A DNA stretch of 64,000 bases from the NCBI RefSeq assembly GCF_008692845.1, contig NZ_VXJW01000005.1, positions 124,001-188,000 of the forward strand, given 5' to 3'. Shown in pieces: positions 55,541 through 64,000 of the stretch. Position numbers and translations under genes: made by a program. The notes beneath the pieces were generated by a model. The model was not told the DNA's origin, did no database searches, and saw only the letters and a list, made by a program, of their open reading frames with translations. Origin of the DNA: Salmonella enterica subsp. arizonae. GTDB lineage: Bacteria; Pseudomonadota; Gammaproteobacteria; Enterobacterales; Enterobacteriaceae. Position 1 is the first letter of the stretch. Each line of letters starts with the position of its first letter.

Positions 55541-56198
55541 AAAAATCCGCTGGCGCTTTAAAGGTCATGCTCGTGCCGTAAGTAGGATGGGTAATGGTCA
55601 GCATTTCGGCATGTAACTGCAAACGCGGCGCCAGCGACAACGCCTCTGGCGAGGCGTAAAATCGATCGCCTAAAATCGGGTGGCCCAGTGCCTGCATATG
55701 CACACGAAGCTGATGGGAACGTCCGGTGATTGGTTGGAGCGCCACGCGGGCGGTATTATCCGCCGCAAAGTCCACCACGTTATATTCCGTTTGCGCCGGT
55801 TTGCCGGTTTCATAACACACTTTCTGCTTTGGCCGGTTCGGCCAGTCGCAGATGAGCGGTAAGTCGATCAGCCCCTCCGCTGGGGTGGGATGCCCCCATA
55901 CGCGCGCTATATACTGCTTTTTTGGCTCACGTTCGCGGAACTGGCGTTTCAGCTCCCGTTCCGCGGCTTTGGTCAGCGCGACGACAATCACGCCGCTGGT
56001 CGCCATATCCAGACGATGCACCGATTCTGCCTGCGGGTAGTCGCGCTGGATACGCGTCATAATGCTATCTTTGTGCGCTTCCAGACGTCCTGGCACGGAC
56101 AACAGGCCGCTGGGCTTGTTGACCACCATAATGTGTTCATCCTGATACAGGATAACTAGCCAGGGATCCTGCGGCGGATTGTAGTTTTCCATCCCCAT
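55539..56198 (-). CDS. rluA: Dual-specificity pseudouridine synthase RluA
   Basis: 219 residues. Makes pseudouridine at 23S rRNA position 746 and tRNA position 32. The catalytic aspartate lies in HRLDMATSG; the start MGMENYNPPQDPW agrees with E. coli. Eleven bases downstream of rapA. Confidence 0.98.
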   Translation of the reverse strand: MGMENYNPPQDPWLVILYQDEHIMVVNKPSGLLSVPGRLEAHKDSIMTRIQRDYPQAESVHRLDMATSGVIVVALTKAAERELKRQFREREPKKQYIARVWGHPTPAEGLIDLPLICDWPNRPKQKVCYETGKPAQTEYNVVDFAADNTARVALQPITGRSHQLRVHMQALGHPILGDRFYASPEALSLAPRLQLHAEMLTITHPTYGTSMTFKAPADF

Positions 56199-56209
56199 GT
56201 ACGGCTCCG

Positions 56210-59116
56210 TTATTGGTGCGTGACGACGATAAGGCGAAGCGCGTCCAGACGCCAGCTAGCCTGATTAAGACTTTCCAGCACCTGTTGACGGTTACTGTCG
56301 ATAGCGGCAAGTTCGTCATCGCGAATGTTCGGGTTGACGGCGCGCAGCGCTTCCAGACGCGACAGTTCTCCGGACAGCTTTTCATCCGCCTCGCGACGCG
56401 CGTTATCAATCAGCGCCCTGGCGGATTTTTCAATCTGGGTCTCGCCTAGTTGTAAAATAGCGTGGACGTCCTGTTGAACGGCATTGACCAGTTTGCTGCC
56501 AGTGTGGCGATTAACGGCGCTTAACTGACGGTTAAAGGTTTCAAACTCGACCTGGGCGGCCAGATTATTACCGTTTTTATCTAACAGCATACGGACCGGC
56601 GTCGGCGGCAGGAAGCGGTTCAGTTGTAGCTGTTTCGGTGCCTGCGCTTCCACGACGTAAATCAGCTCAACCAGCAGCGTGCCTACCGGAAGCGCTTTAT
56701 TTTTCAGCAGCGAAATGGTGCTACTGCCGGTATCGCCGGAGAGGATCAGATCCAGACCGTTACGGATAAGCGGATGTTCCCAGGTAATAAATTGCGCATC
56801 TTCGCGAGATAGCGCGACGTCACGTTCAAACGTGATAGTACAGCCGTCTTCCGGCAGACCAGGGAAGTCAGGCACCAGCATGTGGTCAGACGGCGTCAGC
56901 ACGATCAGGTTGTCGCCGCGATCGTCCTGGTTAATACCAATGATATCGAACAGGTTCATGGCGAACGCGATCAGGCTGGTGTCATCGTCCTGTTCTTCAA
57001 TGCTTTGCGCAAGCTGTTGGGCTTTTTCCCCACCGTTGGAGTGGATTTCCAGCAGGCGATCGCGGCCCTGCTCTAACTGGGCTTTTAGCGCTTCATGCTG
57101 CTCGCGGCAGGATGTGATCAGATCGTCAAACCCGTCTGTTTCTTCAGGTGCCCCCAGATAGTTAATCAGACTGGCGTAGGCTGAATCATAAATAGCGCGA
57201 CCGGTCGGGCAGGTGTGCTCAAAGGCGTCCAGCCCTTCGTGATACCAGCGAACCAGCACCGACTGGGCGGTTTTTTCCAGGTACGGGACGTGAATCTGGA
57301 TATCATGCGCCTGGCCGATACGATCCAGACGACCAATACGCTGTTCCAGCAGATCCGGGTTAAACGGCAAGTCGAACATCACCAGATTGCTGGCAAACTG
57401 GAAGTTACGTCCTTCGGAGCCGATTTCGGAACATAACAGCACCTGCGCGCCGGTATCTTCTTCGGCGAACCAGGCGGCGGCGCGGTCGCGTTCGATAATC
57501 GACATACCTTCATGGAATACGGCGGCGCGGATGCCTTCGCGCTCGCGCAGCACCTGCTCCAGTTGTAACGCGGTGGTCGCCTTGGCGCAGATCACCAGCA
57601 CTTTTTGCGAACGATGGCTGGTCAGATAGCCCATCAGCCACTCAACGCGCGGGTCGAAGTTCCACCAGGTGCCGGTATCGCCTTCGAACTCCTGATAAAT
57701 TTGTTCCGGATAGAGCATATCGCGGGCGCGATCTTCCGCGCTTTTACGCGCGCCCATAATGCCGGAGACCTTAATGGCAGTCTGATACTGGGTCGGCAAC
57801 GGCAGTTTTACCGTATGCAGTTCACGTTTCGGGAACCCCTTGACGCCGTTACGGGTGTTGCGGAACAGAACGCGGCTAGTGCCGTGGCGATCCATTAGCA
57901 TCGACACCAGTTCCTGACGGGCGGCCTGCGCGTCGTCGCGATCGCTATTAGCCGCCTGCAACAGCGGTTCGATATCCTGTTCGCCGATCAGATCGCCCAG
58001 CCTGTTCAGTTCGTCGTTGCTGAGCTTATTGCCTGCCAGCAGCATGGCCACCGCATCGGCGACAGGACGGTAGTTTTTCTGTTCTTCGACAAACTGTGCG
58101 AAATCGTGGAAACGGTTCGGATCGAGCAGGCGCAGACGGGCGAAATGGCTTTCCATCCCCAGTTGTTCCGGCGTGGCGGTCAGCAGCAGCACGCCCGGCA
58201 CGCGTTCGGCTAACTGTTCGATGGCCATATATTCACGGCTCGGCGCATCGATGCTCCACACCAGATGGTGCGCTTCGTCGACCACCAGTAAATCCCACTC
58301 GGCGTCGCACAAATGTTCCAGACGCTGCTTATTACGGCGGGCGAAATCCAGCGAGCAGATCACCAGTTGTTCGGTTTCAAACGGGTTATACGCGTCGTGC
58401 TGTGCTTCGGTATAGCGTTCGTCATCAAACAGCGCGAAGCGCAGGTTGAAACGGCGCAGCATTTCTACCAGCCACTGGTGTTGCAGGGTTTCCGGAACGA
58501 TGATCAATACGCGTTCCGCCGCGCCTGATAACAACTGTTGATGCAGAATCATCCCGGCTTCAATGGTTTTCCCTAAGCCCACTTCGTCCGCCAGCAGTAC
58601 GCGCGGCGCATGGCGACGACCAACATCATGAGCGATATTAAGCTGATGCGGGATCAGATTGGTCCGCTGGCCGCGCAGGCCGCTGTACGGCATACGGTAC
58701 TGCTCGCTCTGAAATTTCCGGGCGCGATAGCGCAGCGCGAACCGATCCATTCGATCGATTTGACCGGCGAACAGACGATCCTGGGGCTTACTGAAAACCA
58801 ACTTGCTGTCGAGCAGAACTTCGCGCAACGTCACATTGGTCTCTTCGGTATCCAGTCGGGTGCCGACATAGGCAAGCAGGCCATTTTCTTCTTTTACTTC
58901 ATCAATATGTAGCTGCCAGCCTTCATGGCTTGTAATCGTATCGCCAGGGTTGAACATGACGCGGGTCACGGGAGAATCACTGCGCGCATACAGACGGTTT
59001 TCCCCTGTGGATGGGAAAAGTAAGGTGACGGTTCGCGCATCCATCGCAACAACGGTTCCAAGTCCCAGTTCGCTTTCTGTATCGCTGATCCAGCGTTGAC
59101 CAAGTGTAAAAGGCAT
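56210..59116 (-). CDS. rapA: RNA polymerase recycling factor RapA (HepA)
   Basis: 968 residues, as in E. coli. SWI/SNF ATPase bound to core RNA polymerase that frees it after termination. Tudor-like N-terminal domains, then Walker [16 protein letters not shown] and DEAHH (about residues 280-284), helicase C motifs [15 protein letters not shown] and [11 protein letters not shown], and a long C-terminal domain. Confidence 0.98.
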   Translation of the reverse strand: MPFTLGQRWISDTESELGLGTVVAMDARTVTLLFPSTGENRLYARSDSPVTRVMFNPGDTITSHEGWQLHIDEVKEENGLLAYVGTRLDTEETNVTLREVLLDSKLVFSKPQDRLFAGQIDRMDRFALRYRARKFQSEQYRMPYSGLRGQRTNLIPHQLNIAHDVGRRHAPRVLLADEVGLGKTIEAGMILHQQLLSGAAERVLIIVPETLQHQWLVEMLRRFNLRFALFDDERYTEAQHDAYNPFETEQLVICSLDFARRNKQRLEHLCDAEWDLLVVDEAHHLVWSIDAPSREYMAIEQLAERVPGVLLLTATPEQLGMESHFARLRLLDPNRFHDFAQFVEEQKNYRPVADAVAMLLAGNKLSNDELNRLGDLIGEQDIEPLLQAANSDRDDAQAARQELVSMLMDRHGTSRVLFRNTRNGVKGFPKRELHTVKLPLPTQYQTAIKVSGIMGARKSAEDRARDMLYPEQIYQEFEGDTGTWWNFDPRVEWLMGYLTSHRSQKVLVICAKATTALQLEQVLREREGIRAAVFHEGMSIIERDRAAAWFAEEDTGAQVLLCSEIGSEGRNFQFASNLVMFDLPFNPDLLEQRIGRLDRIGQAHDIQIHVPYLEKTAQSVLVRWYHEGLDAFEHTCPTGRAIYDSAYASLINYLGAPEETDGFDDLITSCREQHEALKAQLEQGRDRLLEIHSNGGEKAQQLAQSIEEQDDDTSLIAFAMNLFDIIGINQDDRGDNLIVLTPSDHMLVPDFPGLPEDGCTITFERDVALSREDAQFITWEHPLIRNGLDLILSGDTGSSTISLLKNKALPVGTLLVELIYVVEAQAPKQLQLNRFLPPTPVRMLLDKNGNNLAAQVEFETFNRQLSAVNRHTGSKLVNAVQQDVHAILQLGETQIEKSARALIDNARREADEKLSGELSRLEALRAVNPNIRDDELAAIDSNRQQVLESLNQASWRLDALRLIVVTHQ

Positions 59117-59290
59117 ATTTTGTTAGGCTCTATATCTTTGATTGCAGGCATTACTCGTCATACCCAGGCGATAGCGCTGGATAATTGCAAGTATACGACC
59201 CCGCTACCAGGCTAATGTGGTAGTGGCGTTAATTAGGTCCAGGAATGGAAAGGGCGCTATGGTACTGGAAGGCGGCGCTTTCGTCACGCG

Positions 59291-61642
59291 TCAAAATAGC
59301 CCCAGTTGCCCGGTCAGTAGTGTAGCAAAATTATCCTCAATGAAGGGAAGAATTCCTTCCGCCACGGGTTGTAGCTGGCGGGTAAGATAGTGTTCGTAAT
59401 CCAGCGGCGACTGCTGGTAATCCACAGGCTCGGGGCCATTAACGGTCCAGACATATTTTATGGCGCCGCGATTCTGATACTGCGCCGGACGCCCCCGCTT
59501 CAGGTTTTGTTCATCCGCCAGCCGGGCGGCGCGTACGTGCGGCGGGACGTTACGCTGGTACTCATCTAAAGGGCGGCGTAGACGCTTACGATAAACCAGT
59601 TGCGCGTCCAGTTCGCCCGCCATCAGTTTATCGATAGTCTCGCGCACATAGTCCTGATAAGGTTCATTGCGAAAAACGCGCAGATACAGCTCCTGCTGAA
59701 AGCGCTGCGCCAGCGGCGTCCAGTCGGTCCGCACCGTTTCCAGACCTTTAAATACCATACGCTGACTCTCGCCTTCCTGAATCAGGCCCGCGTAGCGTTT
59801 TTTACTGCCGGTATCCGCGCCGCGGATAGTCGGCATCAGAAAACGGCAAAAGTGGTTTTCAAACTCCAGTTCCAGCGCGCTGGTCAAATTTTGCTGTTGT
59901 AACGTTTGCCCCCACCATTCATTGACGTGACGCACCAGCATATGCCCGATTTTCGCTGCGTCTGCTTCTGAGTGCGCGCGCCGGAGCCAGACGAAAGTCG
60001 AATCGGTATCGCCATAAATCACGTCATAACCCTGCGCCTCAATCAGCGCTTTGGTCTGGCGCATAATCGCATGGCCGCGCATAGTTATTGATGACGCCAG
60101 ACGGGGATCGAAAAAGCGGCAGGCCGTTGTGCCGAGTACGCCATAAAAGGCGTTCATAATGATTTTAAGCGCCTGCGAGAGCGGTTTATTGCCCTGACGT
60201 TTGGCTTCATCGCGCCCGTGCCAGATTTGGCTAACAATTTCCGGCAGGCAATGTTTTTCTCGTGAAAACCAGGCGTCAAGGAAACCTTCGGTACTGTGTT
60301 CCGGATCCGGCTGCGCCATGCCTTCGACCAGCCCGACCGGATCAATCAAAAACGTGCGGATAATCGACGGGTACAGGCTTTTATAATCCAGCACCAGCAC
60401 CGAATCGTATAATCCGGGTTGTGAATCCATCACATAGCCGCCGGGACTTGCCAGCGGCGGCACTTCGCCGAGATTGGGCGCGACATAGCCAGCGCGGTGC
60501 ATCCGCGGAAAATAGAGGTGTCCGAATGCGGCGACCGAACCACCGTGACGATCGACTGGCAGACCGTTGATCGTTGCCCGCTCCAGCAAAAACGGCATGA
60601 TCTCGGTTTTATGGAAAATTTGCGTGACCAGCTCGCAGTCTTTCAGGTTATAGGTGGCGAGGGCGGGTTTATCCTGGGCAAAGCGGCGATCGATCTCATC
60701 CATACGATCCCAGGGATTATTAATGGATTTACCTTCGCCGAGCAGTTCCTGCGAGACTGCTTCCAGCGAAAAAGATGAAAAATTCCAGAACGCGGATTTA
60801 AGCGCATCGATGCCGTCGATAATAACTCGCCCTTTGGCCTGAGCGAAAAAAACGCCGTTTTTAAAGCCGTGTTCACGCCACTCCAGTTCGCTATTGTCAC
60901 GTCCCAGTCGTAAAGGGATGCGGTAACGTTCGGCATGTTTTTGCAGCATACGCAGGTCGAACTGCACAACGTTCCAGCCAATGATGACGTCAGGGTCATG
61001 TTCGGTAAACCAGGCATTTAGTTTTTCCAGTAGCTGCGGGCGGCTGGCGACATACACAAGTTCGAAGTCCAGTTGGCGGGCATCGCCATTCGCCGGACCA
61101 AGCATATAAACGATACGCTGGCCGCAGCCTTCCAGACCAATGCAATACAATTCGCCGTGTCGCGTGGTTTCGATATCCAGCGATACCCATTTTAGCGGCG
61201 GTCGGTAGTCTGGGTGGGGTTTAAGACGCGCATTGCGGATAATGCCGTTGCGCATCTCGCCGTCTACCCAAACGGGCGAAGTAATAAAGCGCTCCATCAG
61301 GTAACGTTCCGGCGGGCGTATATCCGCTTCATAAACGGTGACGCCGTTTTCGCGCAGCATTTTATCCATCCGCATAAGCTGGCGATGAGTGCGGCAATAC
61401 AGGCCAGATACCGGCTGGCGATGAAAGTCTCGTAGCTGGAGTGGCTTCAGGCGATAGTCGTTTTCTTTGTGCAGCAGCGAGACGGCAAGGGGGGTCTGGC
61501 TGGTCGGAATAAACGCCACCGACTCCTGTGGCGCCAGCGTCGCCTGCAAAGGGCCGTTGTCTGTCGCCAGCCAGAAAGAGACCTCTGTCCCTTGCGGCGT
61601 ATCCCGCCAGTGCCGGGTTAAAATGAAACCTGCCTGCGCCAC
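59291..61642 (-). CDS. polB: DNA polymerase II
   Basis: 783 residues. SOS-induced family B polymerase for replication restart and lesion bypass. Exonuclease motif [11 protein letters not shown]; polymerase motif [15 protein letters not shown] and motif [12 protein letters not shown]; ends in the beta-clamp peptide QLGLF. A LexA box lies upstream at 61699-61714. Confidence 0.98.
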   Translation of the reverse strand: MAQAGFILTRHWRDTPQGTEVSFWLATDNGPLQATLAPQESVAFIPTSQTPLAVSLLHKENDYRLKPLQLRDFHRQPVSGLYCRTHRQLMRMDKMLRENGVTVYEADIRPPERYLMERFITSPVWVDGEMRNGIIRNARLKPHPDYRPPLKWVSLDIETTRHGELYCIGLEGCGQRIVYMLGPANGDARQLDFELVYVASRPQLLEKLNAWFTEHDPDVIIGWNVVQFDLRMLQKHAERYRIPLRLGRDNSELEWREHGFKNGVFFAQAKGRVIIDGIDALKSAFWNFSSFSLEAVSQELLGEGKSINNPWDRMDEIDRRFAQDKPALATYNLKDCELVTQIFHKTEIMPFLLERATINGLPVDRHGGSVAAFGHLYFPRMHRAGYVAPNLGEVPPLASPGGYVMDSQPGLYDSVLVLDYKSLYPSIIRTFLIDPVGLVEGMAQPDPEHSTEGFLDAWFSREKHCLPEIVSQIWHGRDEAKRQGNKPLSQALKIIMNAFYGVLGTTACRFFDPRLASSITMRGHAIMRQTKALIEAQGYDVIYGDTDSTFVWLRRAHSEADAAKIGHMLVRHVNEWWGQTLQQQNLTSALELEFENHFCRFLMPTIRGADTGSKKRYAGLIQEGESQRMVFKGLETVRTDWTPLAQRFQQELYLRVFRNEPYQDYVRETIDKLMAGELDAQLVYRKRLRRPLDEYQRNVPPHVRAARLADEQNLKRGRPAQYQNRGAIKYVWTVNGPEPVDYQQSPLDYEHYLTRQLQPVAEGILPFIEDNFATLLTGQLGLF

Positions 61643-62278
61643 GCTGATTACCTGTCTAAAAAACTCACGATAATTATAACCTGGTTTAGCGCTGGATACT
61701 GTTATTTTGTACAGGCATATGACGTAAAGGACAGTATCCGTGGTCGAACGATCGCGACGTTCACGAATGAGTTCGTTCCCGGTGACGGGTGTGATGGCTA
61801 TTTTAGCGGTAAAAGGCTGCTGGCGTCAGATATTTTTGTTAACGTGTATTTATCAATATAATGATGTTGGTGTATATAGCAAATGTAATTATTCTATAGC
61901 TGTTAATTTTGAATCATCTTTATTTACACATTTTATCTATAGGTTGACTGTTTTGTATCAAGTCTGCTTTCAGATGTTTGATATTTTCAGAATAGTGCTT
62001 ATTAGAATCTGTTACTTATTTCTCGGATTAACAAAAAAGCGATATTTTTTGTTTGTTTTAATTAATGAAAAGTGTAAGAATTTTAGTTGAAACATCCGCA
62101 CCATCAGGTAGAAATATAATATTTCAATTGACTGCTATGGTTAAATAAAAATGGAATACAGTGCGAATTCGTCGGGAACTCTCTGCATAATTTAATTTTT
62201 ATTTTATGATGTAATTTTATTTTCACTTCCAGGTGCGGATGTTTTATCAACATTTGTGGTATTCGGGAATTATCTTTT
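61643..62278. other. AT-rich region between polB and the orphan ORF
   Basis: About 640 bases. Besides the LexA box it contains a 9-bp inverted repeat (GGATACTGT at 61694-61702, ACAGTATCC at 61731-61739). From 61830 on it is very AT-rich and I see no gene I would defend; an ORF at 61740-62090 has no ribosome site and rare-codon content. Confidence 0.55.
61699..61714 (-). promoter_or_regulatory. LexA box of polB
   Basis: CTGTTATTTTGTACAG has the invariant CTG-N10-CAG. It is 57 bases upstream of the polB start; a TATAAT-like element (61673-61678, minus strand) lies between. Confidence 0.85.
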
Positions 62279-62716
62279 ATGAATGTGAATATGCAGGCAT
62301 GTCTGATGGGGTACGATCGCTATCTCTTCGTCAATACTCAACGCGCCAACCCTTCTATAAAAACCGTGAGTAGATTTTTTGAGTATAAAACATGGACAGA
62401 TCAGATTTGGCGTACCGAAATTATTGAAAACGGCAATGCTTTTTTTCACTGGCAAGGACACGACAGAAAAAACGGGCATCGGGATACTATTATTAACTAT
62501 CTGCTAAATGGGCAACGCTGGCAGTCAACAATCGAAGATTATACTTTCTTCCATGCGTTGGAAGGAAAAGCGTTGCAGGGGCATTATGATAATATTATTG
62601 AATATGTGAGCTCTGATAATTACGTCTATCAAAGCGCATTTGCTGAATATATCACCGATCAGACTTCATCAACGCGCCCCAAATGGGACGCACCTTTAGG
62701 GAATTACTGCCCGTAA
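62279..62716 (+). CDS. Unrecognised ORF between polB and araD
   Basis: 145 residues ([19 protein letters not shown]). No signal peptide, membrane segment or known motif; rich in aromatic and polar residues ([22 protein letters not shown]). The ribosome site is weak. Its last 13 bases overlap the end of convergent araD. The AT-rich flank and its position in the polB-ara gap suggest an acquired or lineage-specific gene. Length and codon use favour coding. Confidence 0.6.
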   Translation: MNVNMQACLMGYDRYLFVNTQRANPSIKTVSRFFEYKTWTDQIWRTEIIENGNAFFHWQGHDRKNGHRDTIINYLLNGQRWQSTIEDYTFFHALEGKALQGHYDNIIEYVSSDNYVYQSAFAEYITDQTSSTRPKWDAPLGNYCP

Positions 62717-63399
62717 TAGGCTTTTGCGCCGTGTTTGCGCAAATAATGTTTATCCAGAAGAGTTTGCTGCATGTCGGGTAACTGTGGCGCAAGCTGGCGG
62801 CAGAAGATCCCCATATAAGCCACTTCTTCCAGCACGATAGCGTTATGCACGGCATCCTCGGCATTTTTACCCCAGGCAAACGGGCCGTGCGAATGGACAA
62901 GCACGCCAGGCATGTGAGTGGCGTCAATGCCCTGTTTTTCAAAGGTTTCAACAATGATATTGCCTGTTTCCCACTCATACTCGCCATTAATTTCCGCGTC
63001 GGCCATTTTGCGAGTGCAGGGAATCGTACCATAGAAATAGTCGGCGTGGGTGGTGCCCGTCGCCGGAATCGACTGACCCGCTTGCGCCCAGATAGTGGCG
63101 TGGCGCGAATGGGTATGCACAATGCCGCCGATAGTCGGAAATGACTGGTACAACAGGCGGTGGGTTGGCGTATCGGACGAAGGTTTTTTTGTGCCTTCAA
63201 CCACCTGACCGGTTTCGAGACTGACTACTACCATATCGTCGGCGCTCATAACGCTATAATCAACGCCGGATGGCTTAATCACCAATACGCCGCGCTCGCG
63301 ATCGATGGCGCTAACGTTACCCCAGGTGAGGGTGACCAGGTTGTGTTTTGGCAGCGCCAGATTAGCTTCCAGCACCTGACGTTTGAGATCTTCTAACAT
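62704..63399 (-). CDS. araD: L-ribulose-5-phosphate 4-epimerase
   Basis: 231 residues. Last step of arabinose catabolism, giving D-xylulose 5-phosphate. Class II aldolase-fold zinc protein; zinc histidines in [15 protein letters not shown], the [18 protein letters not shown] motif, and [19 protein letters not shown]. Distal gene of araBAD. Confidence 0.98.
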   Translation of the reverse strand: MLEDLKRQVLEANLALPKHNLVTLTWGNVSAIDRERGVLVIKPSGVDYSVMSADDMVVVSLETGQVVEGTKKPSSDTPTHRLLYQSFPTIGGIVHTHSRHATIWAQAGQSIPATGTTHADYFYGTIPCTRKMADAEINGEYEWETGNIIVETFEKQGIDATHMPGVLVHSHGPFAWGKNAEDAVHNAIVLEEVAYMGIFCRQLAPQLPDMQQTLLDKHYLRKHGAKAYYGQ

Positions 63400-63413
63400 A
63401 CTAACTCCTGAAT

Positions 63414-63490
63414 ACCGGATGGCGCTTTGCTCATCCGGCCTACGAGGTTGGTGCGGCCTGTAAGCCGGATAAGGCGTTTACGCCGCCATC
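63414..63490. repeat. BIME between araA and araD
   Basis: ACCGGATGGCGC...CATCCGGCCTAC and GCGGCCTGTAAGCCGGATAA...ACGCCGCCATC, REP elements inside the araBAD operon, where they are known to lower distal expression by stabilising upstream RNA. Confidence 0.85.
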
Positions 63491-63499
63491 CCGCAACTA

Positions 63500-64000
63500 T
63501 TAATGTTTTAAGCTGTAATACATGTCGTTCCAGCGCAGCGCGTCTTTAAAGCCTGGCAGGTGGGTATCGTTATCAATCACTGCGATTTCGATATCGTGCA
63601 TTTCCGCGAACTGGCGCATATCGTTCAGATCCAGCGCGTGGCTGAAGACGGTGTGGTGCGCGCCGCCGGCCAGAATCCACGCTTCTGACGCGGTCGGCAG
63701 GTCCGGTTGCGCTTTCCACAGGGCGTTGGCCACCGGCAGTTTCGGCAGGTCATGCGGTGTTTTTACCGTGTCGATGCAGTTGACCAGCAGGCGATAGCGA
63801 TCGCCGAGGTCGATCAGGCTGGCGACGATCGCCGAACCGGTTTGGGTATTGAAAATCAGGCGCGCCGGATCTTCCTTACCGCCAATGCCGAGGTGCTGTA
63901 CATCGAGGAGCGGTTTCTCTTCCACCGCGATGGACGGACACACCTCCAGCATGTGCGAGCCGAGCACCAGATCGTTGCCCTTCTCGAAGTGGTAGGTGTA
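63500..64000 (-). CDS. araA: L-arabinose isomerase (3' part only)
   Basis: The last 166 residues of AraA; the rest is beyond the right edge. It converts L-arabinose to L-ribulose. Visible are [41 protein letters not shown] with the metal/active-site histidines, and the C-terminus MYYSLKH. Confidence 0.97.
   Translation of the reverse strand, partial: YTYHFEKGNDLVLGSHMLEVCPSIAVEEKPLLDVQHLGIGGKEDPARLIFNTQTGSAIVASLIDLGDRYRLLVNCIDTVKTPHDLPKLPVANALWKAQPDLPTASEAWILAGGAHHTVFSHALDLNDMRQFAEMHDIEIAVIDNDTHLPGFKDALRWNDMYYSLKH

Noticed and set aside
61740-62090. 116-codon ORF in the polB-araD gap
   Set aside because: No ribosome-binding site, AT-driven codon content and hydrophobic low-complexity translation; more likely chance.

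Overview
This window is enterobacterial chromosome, almost certainly Salmonella. The gene order nhaA-nhaR-rpsT-ribF-ileS-lspA-fkpB-ispH-rihC-dapB-carAB-caiF-cai/fix-yaaU-kefFC-folA-apaHG-ksgA-pdxA-surA-lptD-djlA-rluA-rapA-polB-araDA matches the 0-2 minute region of Escherichia coli. Products look near-identical to E. coli proteins with small differences that I associate with Salmonella (944-residue IleS, 282-residue ApaH). Several accessory blocks not present in E. coli K-12 interrupt this backbone. Assignment to genus rests on recalled gene order and protein sequences; I cannot fix the species or serovar.

Layout. (1) 1-10325 is a sulfate-ester and nucleotide scavenging island: a 5'-truncated aryl-sulfate sulfotransferase (cut by the window edge), a leftward operon of a Tsx-like nucleoside channel and a secreted 5'-nucleotidase, then a rightward run of Sec-exported Cys-type arylsulfatase, anaerobic (radical SAM) sulfatase maturase, an unusual zinc-finger protein resembling an IS1-type transposase N-terminus, and a second, complete aryl-sulfate sulfotransferase. 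(2) 10488-21157 is core: sodium/proton antiport and its regulator, ribosomal protein S20, the ribF-ileS-lspA-fkpB-ispH operon, rihC and dapB. (3) 21253-22778 holds two tandem paralogous proteins of unknown function inserted between dapB and carA. (4) 23503-27893 is carAB, preceded by recognisable RutR, PurR and ArgR sites. (5) 28176-42578 is anaerobic carnitine metabolism: caiF, the leftward caiTABCD operon and the rightward fixABCX operon, with CaiF-type operators between caiT and fixA. caiE is missing; the place it should occupy holds a Tat-type sulfatase (30249-32138), and a small secreted protein with an in-frame hexanucleotide repeat at its start lies beside caiF. (6) 42689-61642 is core again (yaaU, lipoprotein, kefFC, folA, apaH operon to lptD, djlA, rluA, rapA, SOS-regulated polB). 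(7) 61643-62716 is AT-rich with one unrecognised ORF, followed by the distal arabinose genes araD and araA (partial).

Functionally, the most interesting theme is sulfate-ester chemistry: two Cys-type sulfatases exported by different routes (Sec and Tat), one maturase to activate them, and two aryl-sulfate sulfotransferases, all in one 32 kb stretch. No tRNA, rRNA, CRISPR array, intact insertion sequence or prophage was seen. Several REP/BIME elements sit in intergenic gaps.
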